Origin: Rhodospirillales bacterium
GTDB lineage: Bacteria > Pseudomonadota > Alphaproteobacteria > Kiloniellales > JACOMY01
Assembly (NCBI GenBank): GCA_014324045.1
Contig: JACOMY010000006.1
Span: forward strand, 27,484 to 91,483
Direction: 5' to 3'
Length of the DNA stretch: 64,000 nucleotides
In this document: positions 43,371 through 55,428 of the stretch, one piece after another
Numbering within the stretch: position 1 is the first letter of the stretch
Layout of the letters: the number at the start of each line of letters is the position of its first letter
Made by a program: the position numbers and the translations under genes
The notes under the pieces: generated by a model
Databases searched by the model: none
The model's input: only the letters and a program-made list of their open reading frames with translations
What the model was told of the DNA's origin: nothing

Positions 43371-44648
43371 CTACTTCAAACGCCCGGCAAGCTGATCGTA
43401 GCTCGGCAAGCGAACCGGCGGTCCCATCACGGCCAAGGCCGGCCGCTGCCGGAGCAGCCTGGCGGTCAGACGCGCAATGTCCTCCGGTTCCACGGCTTCT
43501 AGCTTAGCCAGAAAAGCGGGTAAGTCCAAAGCCTTACGGTGTACCAGATAGTGATTGGCCATGGCTTCTGCCCGGGAAACGCTGCTTTCGCGGCTCATCA
43601 AGACGGCGGCCTTGGCCTGCGCCTTGGCCCGATCCAGTTCGCCGACGCCGACGCCGTCGGCCAAGCCGCGCAGCTCGTCGATCATGAGCGCCAGGGTCTG
43701 GGCCGCCGTTTCCTCGCCGGTGCCGGCATAGAGCGTCAGTAGCCCGCTGTCTTCGAAGTGCGAGAAGAAGGAATAGACTGAATAGACCAGACCCCGCTTC
43801 TCGCGGATCTCCTGGAACAGCCGGGATGACATGCCGCCGCCCAGGATGCTGGCCAGCAGGCCGGCTGCGACGTAGTCGGGATCGCGCAGCGGGACGCCGG
43901 GAAGGCCGAGCGCCAAGTTCACCTGTTCCAGCGGTCGCTCAATGCGGATCTCGCCACCGCTATAGGCAGCCGCTTGGCCGCTCGGCTGTGCAGGCTTGCC
44001 GACGGCACTCAGCCGTTCTTCCGCCAGGGCGACCAACGCCTGGTGCTCGACCGCGCCCGAGGCCGCTAGCAGGATGCGATCCGCGCCGTAGTGCGCGCCG
44101 ACGAAGCGCTCCAGGTCGTTGCGGCCAAGGCCGGCGACGGTCCGGGCCCGGCCCAGGATCGGGCGCCCCAGCGCCTGATCCGGGAAGGCCGTCTCCTGCA
44201 AGCGGTCGAAGACGATATCGTCCGGGGTGTCTTCGGCCATGCCGATTTCCTGCAGCACCACGGCCTTCTCCCGCGCCAACTCCTCGCCGTCGAAGAGAGA
44301 ATGCCGGAGGATGTCGGACAAGATATCGACGGCCAGCGGCAGGTCTTCGCCCAAGACCCGGCTGTAGAAGGCGGTCGATTCGCGCGAGGTATAGGCATTG
44401 AGTTGGCCGCCGACCGCCTCGATCTCCTCCGCAATCTGCCGGGCGTTGCGGGTCTGCGTGCCCTTGAAGGCCATGTGCTCGATCAGGTGGGCGATCCCGT
44501 TCTCCTCGGCCTCTTCGTGGCGTGCGCCGACGCTGAGCCAAAGGCCGACGGTTACACTGCCGACGCCAGCCATGGGATCGCTGGCAACGGCGATGCCGTT
44601 GTCGAGGTGAGAGATGCGGATACCGCTCGCCGTGTCCGCAGCCGTCAT
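43371..44648 (-). CDS. M16 family zinc peptidase (mitochondrial processing peptidase-like)
   Basis: A 425-residue peptidase with the inverted zinc motif HLIEHMAFKGT (H-x-x-E-H) near residue 47-51 and a downstream Glu in EEIEAVGGQLNAYTSRESTAF, the pattern of processing-peptidase beta-like M16B proteins. The C-terminal inactive domain includes GGGMSSRLFQEIREKRGLVYSVYSF, the flexible R/Y motif that holds substrate. No signal peptide is evident, so it is probably cytoplasmic. Its ATG overlaps the thrC stop by four bases (ATGA type), and the GNAT gene follows immediately. The pairing with thrC is a typical alphaproteobacterial arrangement. Confidence 0.9.
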   Translation of the reverse strand: MTAADTASGIRISHLDNGIAVASDPMAGVGSVTVGLWLSVGARHEEAEENGIAHLIEHMAFKGTQTRNARQIAEEIEAVGGQLNAYTSRESTAFYSRVLGEDLPLAVDILSDILRHSLFDGEELAREKAVVLQEIGMAEDTPDDIVFDRLQETAFPDQALGRPILGRARTVAGLGRNDLERFVGAHYGADRILLAASGAVEHQALVALAEERLSAVGKPAQPSGQAAAYSGGEIRIERPLEQVNLALGLPGVPLRDPDYVAAGLLASILGGGMSSRLFQEIREKRGLVYSVYSFFSHFEDSGLLTLYAGTGEETAAQTLALMIDELRGLADGVGVGELDRAKAQAKAAVLMSRESSVSRAEAMANHYLVHRKALDLPAFLAKLEAVEPEDIARLTARLLRQRPALAVMGPPVRLPSYDQLAGRLK

Positions 44649-46048
44649 GCCGCCAGGCTTCCGCTTACGCGATCGCCGATGAAACCTTTCAGGCCCGCTG
44701 GATCGCTCGGCAGTATGGAATAGCGCTCCTCACGCTCGAAGAGACCGGAGAGGCGGGCCGGCAACGCCGGGCGCTGGCCGCAGGCTTTCTCCACGGCAGC
44801 GGGGAACTTGGCCGGATGGGCGGTGGACAGCACCACGGTGGCCCCGGCCCCGGCCGCCAGACGCTTGCGGGCCGCGGCAACCCCTATGGCAGTGTGGGGG
44901 TCTAGCAGATAACCGGTCTCTCCATAGGTGCGCTCGATCTCGGCCAAGGTGCCGGAATCGTTCAGGCGGGCGCCGGCGAAGCGCTCCAGGATATACGCCA
45001 TGGCCTCTTCTTCGAGGGTGAAAGCGCCCTTCTCGCGGAAGCCCTGCAGCAGGGCGGCCACGCGCGCGCCATCGCGGTCCAGGGCCTCGAACAGCAGGCG
45101 CTCGAAGTTGGAGGAGATTTGAATGTCCATCGAGGGGGAGAGGGTTGGTTGCACCGCACCCAGGGACATGTGGCCGCTCTCCAGGAAGCGCGGCAGAATG
45201 TCGTTGCTGTTGGCGGCCACCACAAGCTTCCCCATCGGCAGGCCCATGTGCTGCGTCACGTAACCGGCGAAGATATTGCCGAAGTTGCCGGTCGGCACCA
45301 CGAAGTCGATCTTGCGCTCCGGCGCCCCCAGTGCCAGCGCTGCATAGGCGTAGTAGACGCTCTGCGCCAGGATCCGTGCCCAGTTGATCGAGTTCACGGC
45401 CGAGAGGTGGAAGCGGTCGCGGAAGGCGTGGTCGTTGAACAGGGCCTTCACCAGGTCCTGACAGTCGTCAAAGGTGCCCTCGATTGCGATGTTATGGACA
45501 TTATTGGCCTGAACCGTGGTCATCTGCCGGCGCTGCACCTCGGAGGGGCGGCCCTTGGGATGCAGGATGAAGACCTCGACCGCGCCACTGCCCTTCAGCG
45601 CCTCAATGGCGGCCGACCCGGTGTCGCCGGAGGTGGCGCCGACGACGGTCAGGCGCTCGCCGCACGCGGTCAGCACCCGCTCGAACAGCTGCCCCAAGAG
45701 CTGCATGGCCACGTCCTTGAAGGCCAGGGTGGGACCGTGGAACAGTTCCAGGAGCCAGAGGTTGGGCTGCAGTTGCACCAGCGGTGCCACGGACTTATGG
45801 GCGAATCCGGCATAGGCGACCTCCAGCGCCTCGGAAAGCTGGGCTGCGATCGGCGCACCGACGAAGGGCGCCAGCATGCGCTGGGCCAAGACGCGATAGT
45901 CCGCGCCGCCAAGGCTGCGCCAGGCCGGGGCGGAAAAGCCGGGCCATTCGACCGGCAAATAAAGACCGCCATCCTGCGCCAGGCCGGTCAGCAGAACCTC
46001 TTCGAAGGAAAGAACCGGTGCTTGCCCGCGAGTGGATTGATAGTACAT
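44645..46048 (-). CDS. thrC: Threonine synthase
   Basis: A 467-residue PLP enzyme that converts O-phosphohomoserine to threonine. The PLP lysine is in GPTLAFKDVAMQLLG, the phosphate-binding Gly loop in VVGATSGDTGSAAIE and the N-terminus has the family beginning MYYQSTRGQAPVLSF. ATG 46048 was chosen over GTG 46057 because AAAGG lies eight bases upstream of it and the family starts there. It belongs to the long threonine synthase class common in proteobacteria. It heads a likely operon thrC-M16 peptidase-GNAT. Confidence 0.93.
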   Translation of the reverse strand: MYYQSTRGQAPVLSFEEVLLTGLAQDGGLYLPVEWPGFSAPAWRSLGGADYRVLAQRMLAPFVGAPIAAQLSEALEVAYAGFAHKSVAPLVQLQPNLWLLELFHGPTLAFKDVAMQLLGQLFERVLTACGERLTVVGATSGDTGSAAIEALKGSGAVEVFILHPKGRPSEVQRRQMTTVQANNVHNIAIEGTFDDCQDLVKALFNDHAFRDRFHLSAVNSINWARILAQSVYYAYAALALGAPERKIDFVVPTGNFGNIFAGYVTQHMGLPMGKLVVAANSNDILPRFLESGHMSLGAVQPTLSPSMDIQISSNFERLLFEALDRDGARVAALLQGFREKGAFTLEEEAMAYILERFAGARLNDSGTLAEIERTYGETGYLLDPHTAIGVAAARKRLAAGAGATVVLSTAHPAKFPAAVEKACGQRPALPARLSGLFEREERYSILPSDPAGLKGFIGDRVSGSLAA

Positions 46049-46355
46049 TGGGAACACCTTTAAAGACGCGCAGCAATCTAGACGTTACCTTCGACTGGAT
46101 AAAAGACGAATCTTAACGAGGTTACGACATGCGCGGCACAATGTCAATGTCTCCGCCTACAGGTCTCCTCCTATCCTAAAACGCCGATTTCAAGACCGTC
46201 TCGGGCGCCGCCACCGATGCCGTGCGGACCCTGCACGCTAGCCGGCCGGACACTGACGGCCGCTTTTCTTCTCTGCACTCTCTTATCTGGCGTCGGCGGG
46301 GCGCCAGAAGCGCTCAAAGACGGCGCTGGCGGCGCCTTCGCAGGAGCGCCCCCCG
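46049..46355. other. Intergenic region between acnA and thrC
   Basis: About 300 bp between two minus-strand genes. It should contain the thrC promoter; a GC-rich inverted segment (GGCGCTGGCGGCGCC, 46322-46336) could act in acnA termination. I see no coding sequence. Confidence 0.3.
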
Positions 46356-49034
<2,679 letters not shown>

Positions 49035-49236
49035 CGATTCCTCACTCTTGAGTTGAGACTTGAGACTAGCTTGGCGATGTGATGCTGAAAAGCGCCGCCA
49101 AGCGGTAGCAGCCAAGACCCGCGGTCAAGCAGACAAAGTGCCTCGCGACGTGCTCTCGATGTCTTCGACCGTAGAATTAATGGGGATTGGCGGCCCTGCC
49201 AACCCCGCGCCTGAAGGCGAACCCCAGACAACCGCA

Positions 49237-49962
49237 TCATGCCTCATAGCCCAAGGCCGCCATCTCCGCCTTGCAACTGGCCTCGATGCGCGCGATCTGC
49301 TCGGCGGTGAGGTACTTCCGAAAGTCTCCCGTTTGTCCATTACGCACAATCTTGATTTTGCTCGATTTTCCGCTTGCTTTGGCTTGTTTGAGGGTGGTGG
49401 CGAAGGACTGCTTTTCTATGGCGGCATGTAAGGCCGTCTCGGATCGTGAAATCCCCCAAGCAAGCATGATGCGCTGGAGTTCGCGCAGTGGGTCGTCGAG
49501 CAGATCCTCGTAGCGGACGGTCAAGGTCTTCCCCTCCAGGTAGGGGCGGACCCACTGGGCCCAGGGCCTTTTACAGTTGTTGATGCCGCCGTCGCAGACC
49601 GTGCGCACCATGGCTTCGAAGCAGTTCACATCTGTGCCGTAGAACTGGTTGTATTCATCGACAGTGAAAAACAAGGCGCCCGACACCGCCACATCCCGCG
49701 GGTCCCTGACGATATGGAGAACGCTTACCCGCGGGTGTACCTCGCGTATCCATAAATATTCATGGTGCGACTTCCAGACGGCGAAGTCCGAGACCCGGTC
49801 CAAGCCCTCAGTCGTTATGTCTCGCTTACCCCGGTACAGCCTCCTACCCAGATATCCGCGCGAGGGGCAGCCAATGGCCTCGGCGACCAGACGGGTGCAC
49901 CAAGTGTTGCCGCTCTTGGGATAGCCGGAGACGATGATGAACTTTGTTGCGGTCTTTGTCAT
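49237..49962 (-). CDS. Sulfotransferase family protein
   Basis: A 241-residue PAPS-dependent sulfotransferase candidate. The 5'-phosphosulfate loop is IIVSGYPKSGNTWCTRL at the N-terminus (residues 8-24) and the 3'-phosphate site is VLHIVRDPRDVAVSG; the C-terminal RKYLTAEQ...ALGYE is typical. ATG 49962 is used because the P-loop follows directly; ATG 49989 is an alternative. The gene lies behind a vanadium haloperoxidase pseudogene on the same strand. Substrates of bacterial members are often glycans or small metabolites; none can be assigned. AT content is higher than in acnA, hinting at acquisition. Confidence 0.8.
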   Translation of the reverse strand: MTKTATKFIIVSGYPKSGNTWCTRLVAEAIGCPSRGYLGRRLYRGKRDITTEGLDRVSDFAVWKSHHEYLWIREVHPRVSVLHIVRDPRDVAVSGALFFTVDEYNQFYGTDVNCFEAMVRTVCDGGINNCKRPWAQWVRPYLEGKTLTVRYEDLLDDPLRELQRIMLAWGISRSETALHAAIEKQSFATTLKQAKASGKSSKIKIVRNGQTGDFRKYLTAEQIARIEASCKAEMAALGYEA

Positions 49963-50182
49963 GGGTGGGAGGCTTGTCGTAACCTGCATATCATGTTCGT
50001 ATTTCCCAAGTAGGTGTCGTTGGGAAGCGGGATGCTGTCCGGACCGGGATTGCCCGGATATAAGGATCGCTGGAACGGAGCGAACGTGCCACGATAAGGC
50101 CCCGGCGGGCAAGACACGAGCAGCTGTCGATCTGTTGGAAAGGTTTCGGGCTCCGATACGGCAGCACGCAACCGGTCCCAGC

Positions 50183-50930
50183 TCAAGGCAAAGACAGTAG
50201 CCCGATGCGGCGGACCTGGCCGTCGTAGGTTGGGATCGAGAGGGCGAAGGGATCGCTCCGGCTTGTTTTTCCAGGATCCCGATGGCCATGGCCTCCCCCA
50301 TGCGCAGGCTGTCGTAACAGTCGCTGAAATTGCACTCCAGCCATGTTTCGGCCGACGGAGATGTTGGCCGACAGCTTGTTGAGTTCATTCTCCAGGGTCA
50401 GGAAGTCCTTGCATTCGACTTCGATCAGTTTTGTGCCCTTGCCCTTAGACGGGCCCTTGGACGGATCGTGGCAATCGAGGTCGGAGGCGAGGGAGGCCGG
50501 CTTGTCGCTTGCTGCGTAGTGTTTGAATCTTGGGGTACCCTGCTCCGGACGGGCGAAGATCGTTGAGGTGTCGAAGAAGGCCTTCAACATGGTGACGCAG
50601 GCGTCGACGACCGTCGCATGGCCGGCGTCGTAGGCCGGATGCATCGGCGCGCCCTCGACATGAGTTTTGCTCGTACTCAAGGCGGCCTGCCAGCGCTTTC
50701 GGCCTGAGGCGGAGATGGTTGTTGAATTTCTGATAGCGCACGGCCTTCAGCGCACGGGTTGCTGCTTCCGTCGCCAGGGTGAGGATGTGAGGGCCGCCTG
50801 CATTTCTCCGCGCACCCTTCAAGGTGCCTTGACCGAACAAGGCACCGAACCCAGGATCGAAGCGGATGTCCATTGCAGGAGTGCACATTGCCAAGAAAAG
50901 ACTTCGGCAGGCGGTTTTGCGTAGTAGAGG
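50183..50930 (-). pseudogene. Vanadium-dependent haloperoxidase, degraded C-terminal part
   Basis: Three frames hold successive parts of an algal-type vanadium bromoperoxidase: AMDIRFDPGFGALFGQGTL and GGPHILTLATEAATRALKAV; YQKFNNHLRLRPKALAGRLE with the vanadate-binding Lys/Arg segment; HPAYDAGHATVVDACVTML, the AGH/SGH vanadate motif with catalytic His; ELNKLSANISVGRNMAGV, including the Arg of the anion site; then YDSLRMGEAMAIGILEKQ and LSIPTYDGQVRRI. Frameshifts lie near 50660, 50335 and 50275, and the N-terminal half is missing beyond about 50930. The combination of motifs in correct order makes the family assignment strong and function very unlikely. Confidence 0.85.
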
Positions 50931-51064
50931 CGCCGCCGACGCGCGCACGGCGCCAGGCCAGCCAGGCGAGGCCGAGGCCCAGAGAGACCATGCCGGTGTG
51001 GCGGCAGATACGGCAGGCAAGGAACTGCCCCCCAGGGAAGCTCGGAAAGATACTCACAAGATAC

Positions 51065-51235
51065 TCATCGGCGGGCTTGGTCCCGAGCCGCCCGGCGGTG
51101 AATTGAAATCACCATCCAAAAGGCCAGGACGCTTCCAGCCAACGGTCCTAGAATCACGCAAACTACGATGCCTGCCGTCGTCTTCCAAGGATGTCGAAGG
51201 ACATAAGCAGCCAGATTGTCAAGAAGTGCGCTCAT
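51065..51235 (-). CDS. Possible small membrane protein
   Basis: A 56-residue frame starting MSALLDNLAAYVLRHPWKTT with a single long hydrophobic helix (AGIVVCVILGPLAGSVLAFWMVI) and a basic tail (RRAARDQARR). The composition looks like a real inner-membrane peptide, but there are no homologues I recognise and the ribosome site is not strong. It lies upstream of the haloperoxidase pseudogene. Confidence 0.35.
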   Translation of the reverse strand: MSALLDNLAAYVLRHPWKTTAGIVVCVILGPLAGSVLAFWMVISIHRRAARDQARR

Positions 51236-51614
51236 CGCCGGCCTTTGGCCCAATCGTTCCGTGCGTAGCTGTTTTGGGCCCAGCGCGGTTCGTCGCCATT
51301 CGCCCGGTGCTCGGGATAGTGACAGGTGCGTGCTGTTTTCGCAGCCTCTAACCGAACCTGATATGCCTGTTGTCTACGATCCTTGCCCATACCTCTTAAC
51401 TCCACGATTTCGATTGCTCAATCTCCCAAAGGTGCTGTGTCTTCGGAAATAGCTCTACGAGCATACCATGTCCTTGGCTAGACTGCGGGTCTCGGTTAAA
51501 AAAATAATCGATCACGCATCGTGAGCGGCCATCTCTTCGCCGCCTTCCGCGCCGCGGCCGGGTCGGCGAGGAGCAGCCCCGGTAGGCCCGAGTGGCGGTA
51601 TGAAGGAGACTGGC
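51236..51614. other. Intergenic region upstream of pgi
   Basis: About 380 bp between the small membrane ORF and pgi. I see no recognisable gene. The stretch at 51480-51520 is AT-richer (GGTTAAAAAAATAATCGATC) and may hold the pgi promoter; no operator is evident. Confidence 0.3.
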
Positions 51615-53201
51615 ATGACGATCCAAGCGGCTTGGGACAGACTCCACGGCGAGGCGGCGCGGCTCAAGACCCTGCATCTGCGCGATCTCTTCGCCGGGGA
51701 TGCGGACCGTTTCGAGACGCTGAGCTTCCGCGACACCGACCTCACCCTCGACCTCTCCAAGGAAAAGCTGGATCGCCAAGCGCTGGATGCTCTGCTCGAG
51801 CTCGCCCGCGCTGCCGGGGTCGAGAGCTTGCGCGACCGCATGGCGGCCGGGGAGGCGGTCAACTCGACCGAGGGCCGACCCGTTCTGCACATGGCCCTGC
51901 GCGGCAGCATAAAGGCGCCCGCCGGGGACGACGTCGAGGGCGTGCTGGAGCGCTTCCTCGCCTTCGCCGAGAGCGTGCGGGACGGCAGCTTCGCCGGCAG
52001 CGGCGGTGCCTTCACCGACGTGATCAACATCGGCATCGGCGGCTCCGACCTGGGTCCGGTCATGGCCGCACGCGCCCTGCGGCCGGATTGCGACGGCCCG
52101 CGGCTGCACTTCGCCGCCAACGTGGACGGCGCACACCTGGCCGACATCGCCGCCGGCCTGAATCCGGCCAGAACTCTGGTCATCGTCTCCTCCAAGACCT
52201 TCACCACCTTGGAGACCATGGCCAACGCCCAGCTGGCCCGCGACTGGCTGGGGATCCATGCCAAGGAACAGATGGCCGCCGTCTCCGTCAACCTCTCCGG
52301 CTGTGCAGACTTCGGCATTCCCTCAGGCCGCGTCTTCGGCTTCTGGGATTGGGTTGGAGGCCGCTATTCTATCTGGTCGGCCATAGGTCTCTCCCTGGCC
52401 ATCGGCATCGGCGCCGGGAAGTTCCGCGCCTTTTTGGCCGGCGCCGCCGCTCTGGACCGCCACTTCCTCAAGGCCCCGCTGGCGGAAAACCTGCCGGTCC
52501 TGCTGGCACTGACCGGCGTCTGGCGGCGTAACCTCATGGGCTGGCCTAGCGTCGCCCTCATCCCCTACGACCAGCGGCTGGAGCGCTTCCCCGCCTATGT
52601 CCAGCAGCTGGACATGGAAAGCAACGGCAAGCGCATCCGGCGCGACGGCACGCCGGTGACCGGCGGCACCGGTCCCATCGTCTGGGGCGAACCCGGCACC
52701 AACGCCCAGCACTCCTTCTTCCAACTGCTGCACCAAGGCAGCGACGTGGTGCCGGTCGACTTCATTGCTGCCGCCAGGCCGCGTGCCGCCGATCCGAACC
52801 GCCATGCACTGCTGCTGGCCAACTGCCTGGCGCAGGGCCAGGCCCTCGCCTTCGGCCGCACCGGCGAGGAGGCTGCTGCCGAGATGCGGGCCGCCGGCAA
52901 GCCGGAGGAGGAGATCGCCCGGCTGGTGCCGCACCGCACCTTTCCCGGCGATCGCCCTTCGACCACGATTCTCTTCCGTGCACTCGACCCCTTCTCGCTC
53001 GGCCGCTTGATCGCGCTCTTTGAGCATAAGGTCTTCGTCCAGGGCGCAATCTGGCAGGTGAATTCCTACGATCAGTGGGGCGTCGAACTGGGCAAGACCT
53101 TGGCCGGGGCCTTGATCCCGGCTTTGCGCGAAGGTGCCGCCGTCGAAGCCGATGCCTCGACCGCCGGCCTGCTGGCACACCTCAAGGATCTGTTGGCGTG
53201 A
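51615..53201 (+). CDS. pgi: Glucose-6-phosphate isomerase
   Basis: A 528-residue glycolytic/gluconeogenic enzyme that interconverts glucose 6-phosphate and fructose 6-phosphate. Family motifs are VNSTEGRPVLHMALRG, NIGIGGSDLGPVMAARAL, GTNAQHSFFQLLHQGSDVVPVDFI and the second signature FEHKVFVQGAIWQVNSYDQW; the catalytic Glu is expected in GEPGTNAQHSFF and the C-terminal Lys in VELGKTLAG. ATG 51615 is preceded by AAGGAG at eight bases; ATG 51600 is a poorer start. It is monocistronic and ends before a convergent ggt gene. Confidence 0.95.
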   Translation: MTIQAAWDRLHGEAARLKTLHLRDLFAGDADRFETLSFRDTDLTLDLSKEKLDRQALDALLELARAAGVESLRDRMAAGEAVNSTEGRPVLHMALRGSIKAPAGDDVEGVLERFLAFAESVRDGSFAGSGGAFTDVINIGIGGSDLGPVMAARALRPDCDGPRLHFAANVDGAHLADIAAGLNPARTLVIVSSKTFTTLETMANAQLARDWLGIHAKEQMAAVSVNLSGCADFGIPSGRVFGFWDWVGGRYSIWSAIGLSLAIGIGAGKFRAFLAGAAALDRHFLKAPLAENLPVLLALTGVWRRNLMGWPSVALIPYDQRLERFPAYVQQLDMESNGKRIRRDGTPVTGGTGPIVWGEPGTNAQHSFFQLLHQGSDVVPVDFIAAARPRAADPNRHALLLANCLAQGQALAFGRTGEEAAAEMRAAGKPEEEIARLVPHRTFPGDRPSTTILFRALDPFSLGRLIALFEHKVFVQGAIWQVNSYDQWGVELGKTLAGALIPALREGAAVEADASTAGLLAHLKDLLA

Positions 53202-53412
53202 TCGTCGCGGCCATCTGCCGGCCGGCACCGGTCGCCCCGGTGCAGCATTCGGCCGAGACTGTCTTTGCCGATGGACCGTGCGAGCGGTAATGTGGCTCTT
53301 CGCGAAGATGGTGGAGAGCGGCAGCTTCTCCACTGTTCCGCCGTGAGATCGCAGGAGCGGCGCTCCCTGCCGGACGCATGACCTTTCGTCTTTGGCTGGC
53401 TGGATCGCCCCT

Positions 53413-54999
53413 TCAGTAGCCGATCGCCATACCGTCCTTGCGCGGGTCGGAGCCGCCGGTCAGCGTGCCCTGCTCCCAATCGATCCAGATGGCCTGGCCG
53501 CCGCCATGCGCCTCCGGCGCCTCGATCACCTCGTGCCCCCTTTCCCGCAGGCCGGCGGCGGCGGTTTGCGGCAGGCTGCGTTCGGCTTCCAGCCGGCCGT
53601 CCCGGTAAAAAACGCGCGGGCAATCCAGCGCTTCCTGCACGTCCATGCCAAAGTCGAGCAGGTTGGTCAGCAGATGGACATGGCCGAAGGGCTGATAGTC
53701 CCCGCCCATGACGCCGAACGGCATAACCGCCCGGCCGCCGCGCGTCGCCATCCCCGGCATGATGGTGTGCAGGGGCCGCTTGCCCGGCGCCAGAGCATTG
53801 GGGTGGGCCGGGTCCAGCCGGAAGCTCGCGCCGCGGTTCTGCAAGATCACACCGGTCTCCGGACAGATCACCGCACTGCCGAAGGAGTGGTAGAGAGAGT
53901 TGATGCAGCTGACTGCATTGCGCTCTTCGTCCACGACGCAGAGGTAAACCGTGTCGGACTGGGCCAGCGCCGGTGCGGGCAGGTCGGTCATGGCACGGGC
54001 CGGATCGATCGCCTTGGCCAGTGTCCCGGCGCGGGCGGCCGAAAGTAGTTCCCTCACCATCGGGCTGCCTTCCGCCAATTCTCCCAGGTGGTCGTCGCGG
54101 TCGCGATAGGCCAGCCGGCCGGCCTCGACCTCCAGGTGCATGCGGGCGGCCCCCAAGGGATCCAGACGGCGAAGGTCGAAAGCCGACAGGATATTCAGCA
54201 TCGAGAGTGCCGTCAGGCCCTGGTTGTTCGGCGGAATCTGGTGAATGCGATGGCCGCCGTAATCGGTCGTCAGCGGCGTCACATAGTCGGCGGCGGTCGC
54301 CGCGAAGTCCGCGGTCTCGTGCAGACCGCCCAGTTCTTGCAGGCGCGCGGCGATGGCCTCGGCGACAGCCCCTTCGTAGAAAACCGCCCGGCCGCCCGCC
54401 GCCACCAGACGCAGGGTACGGGCCAGTGCCGGTTGGCGATGGAGGTTGCCGGCTTCGAAGGCGGCCCGCTCCGACAGCAGAATCTCGGCCGCGTGCGGAT
54501 CTTGGGCCAGCCGCGCTTGCGCCTTCTTCCAGTCGTGGGCCACACGGTCGTGCACGACGTAGCCTTGTTCGGCATAGTAGATTGCCGGCTCCAGGACCTC
54601 GGCAAGGGAGCGGCGGCCGTGATCGGCCAACAACCGGCACCAGGCATCGACGGCGCCGGGGATTGAGACCGCATGCGGCCCATAGGTCGGCAGATTGTCG
54701 AAGCCGCGGTCCCGGTACCAGTCGAGACTCGCCTTCCTGGGCGCCCGGCCGGAGCCGTTCAGCGCCACCGCCCGATCGGACCCGGCGGGGCAGAAGAGCA
54801 CGAAGCAGTCGCCGCCGATGCCCGTCGACTGCGGTTCCACCACCGCTTGGACCGCCGCCGCGCTAATCGCGGCATCGATGGCATTGCCGCCGCCGCGCAG
54901 CATCTCGATGGCCGCCAGGGTCGAGAGTGGATGCGAGGTCGCCGCCATTGCCCGGGTTGCCCGGACGGGGGAGCGGCCGGGAAACTGAAAGTCGCGCAT
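53413..54999 (-). CDS. ggt: Gamma-glutamyltransferase
   Basis: A 528-residue Ntn-hydrolase family enzyme. The nucleophile Thr after autocleavage is in QSDTVYLCVVDEERNAVS, followed by CINSLYHSFGSAVICPETGVILQNRGASF, a typical small-subunit sequence. The large-subunit start RATRAMAATSHPLSTLAAIEML and GNAIDAAISAAAVQAVVEPQSTGIGGDCF match the family. No clear signal peptide precedes it, so the protein may act in the cytoplasm as some GGT-like proteins do. The TTH motif before the usual SVVD is TVY here, so substrate use may differ from classical glutathione hydrolysis. Confidence 0.87.
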   Translation of the reverse strand: MRDFQFPGRSPVRATRAMAATSHPLSTLAAIEMLRGGGNAIDAAISAAAVQAVVEPQSTGIGGDCFVLFCPAGSDRAVALNGSGRAPRKASLDWYRDRGFDNLPTYGPHAVSIPGAVDAWCRLLADHGRRSLAEVLEPAIYYAEQGYVVHDRVAHDWKKAQARLAQDPHAAEILLSERAAFEAGNLHRQPALARTLRLVAAGGRAVFYEGAVAEAIAARLQELGGLHETADFAATAADYVTPLTTDYGGHRIHQIPPNNQGLTALSMLNILSAFDLRRLDPLGAARMHLEVEAGRLAYRDRDDHLGELAEGSPMVRELLSAARAGTLAKAIDPARAMTDLPAPALAQSDTVYLCVVDEERNAVSCINSLYHSFGSAVICPETGVILQNRGASFRLDPAHPNALAPGKRPLHTIMPGMATRGGRAVMPFGVMGGDYQPFGHVHLLTNLLDFGMDVQEALDCPRVFYRDGRLEAERSLPQTAAAGLRERGHEVIEAPEAHGGGQAIWIDWEQGTLTGGSDPRKDGMAIGY

Positions 55000-55266
55000 G
55001 GGAATCCTCTATCCTTCCGGAGCACCCTCAAGAGCGGACTTCGTGCCGCCCCTTCATCGCCACGAGGCCCGGATAGGCCCCAGAAATAAGACCCGGACAC
55101 CCCTGCTGTTTGGCACCGGGACGCAACCGACGTAATGCCGTTTCAGACCCCTACCCGAAGCGCCGCCGGGAGGTCCGGGAGCAGCCAGGCGATAGCCCGA
55201 GGGCCCTGGCGTCCATACTTGGCGGCCAGAACGGAACGCTGGAGTCATGACGGCAGGCTTTGAAGG

Positions 55267-55428
55267 TCAGTCCCTTCGGCTCCCCTGCCCTTCATCGTCT
55301 TCCAGAATCCGATACCTTGCCCCCTCCAGATCTTCGAACTGGCCGCTGCGCAAGGCCCAGAGAAAAGCGGCCAGGCCGGCACCGCCCAGGAGGAGGGCGA
55401 TGGGGATCAAGTAGAGGAGTGCGCTCAT
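55267..55428 (-). CDS. ccoS: cbb3 oxidase maturation protein CcoS
   Basis: A 53-residue protein with one N-terminal helix (LLYLIPIALLLGGAGLAAFLWAL) and the family sequence RSGQFEDLEGARYRILEDD, typical of CcoS/FixS. CcoS is needed to insert heme b and copper cofactors into cbb3 oxidase. Its ATG overlaps the ccoI stop by four bases, so it is translated with the copper ATPase. It is the last gene of the oxidase cluster. Confidence 0.92.
   Translation of the reverse strand: MSALLYLIPIALLLGGAGLAAFLWALRSGQFEDLEGARYRILEDDEGQGSRRD

Noticed and set aside
43826..44723. Plus-strand ORFs opposite the M16 protease gene
   Set aside because: Arg/Pro-rich shadow frames typical of high-GC DNA; the minus strand has a clear peptidase with zinc motif.
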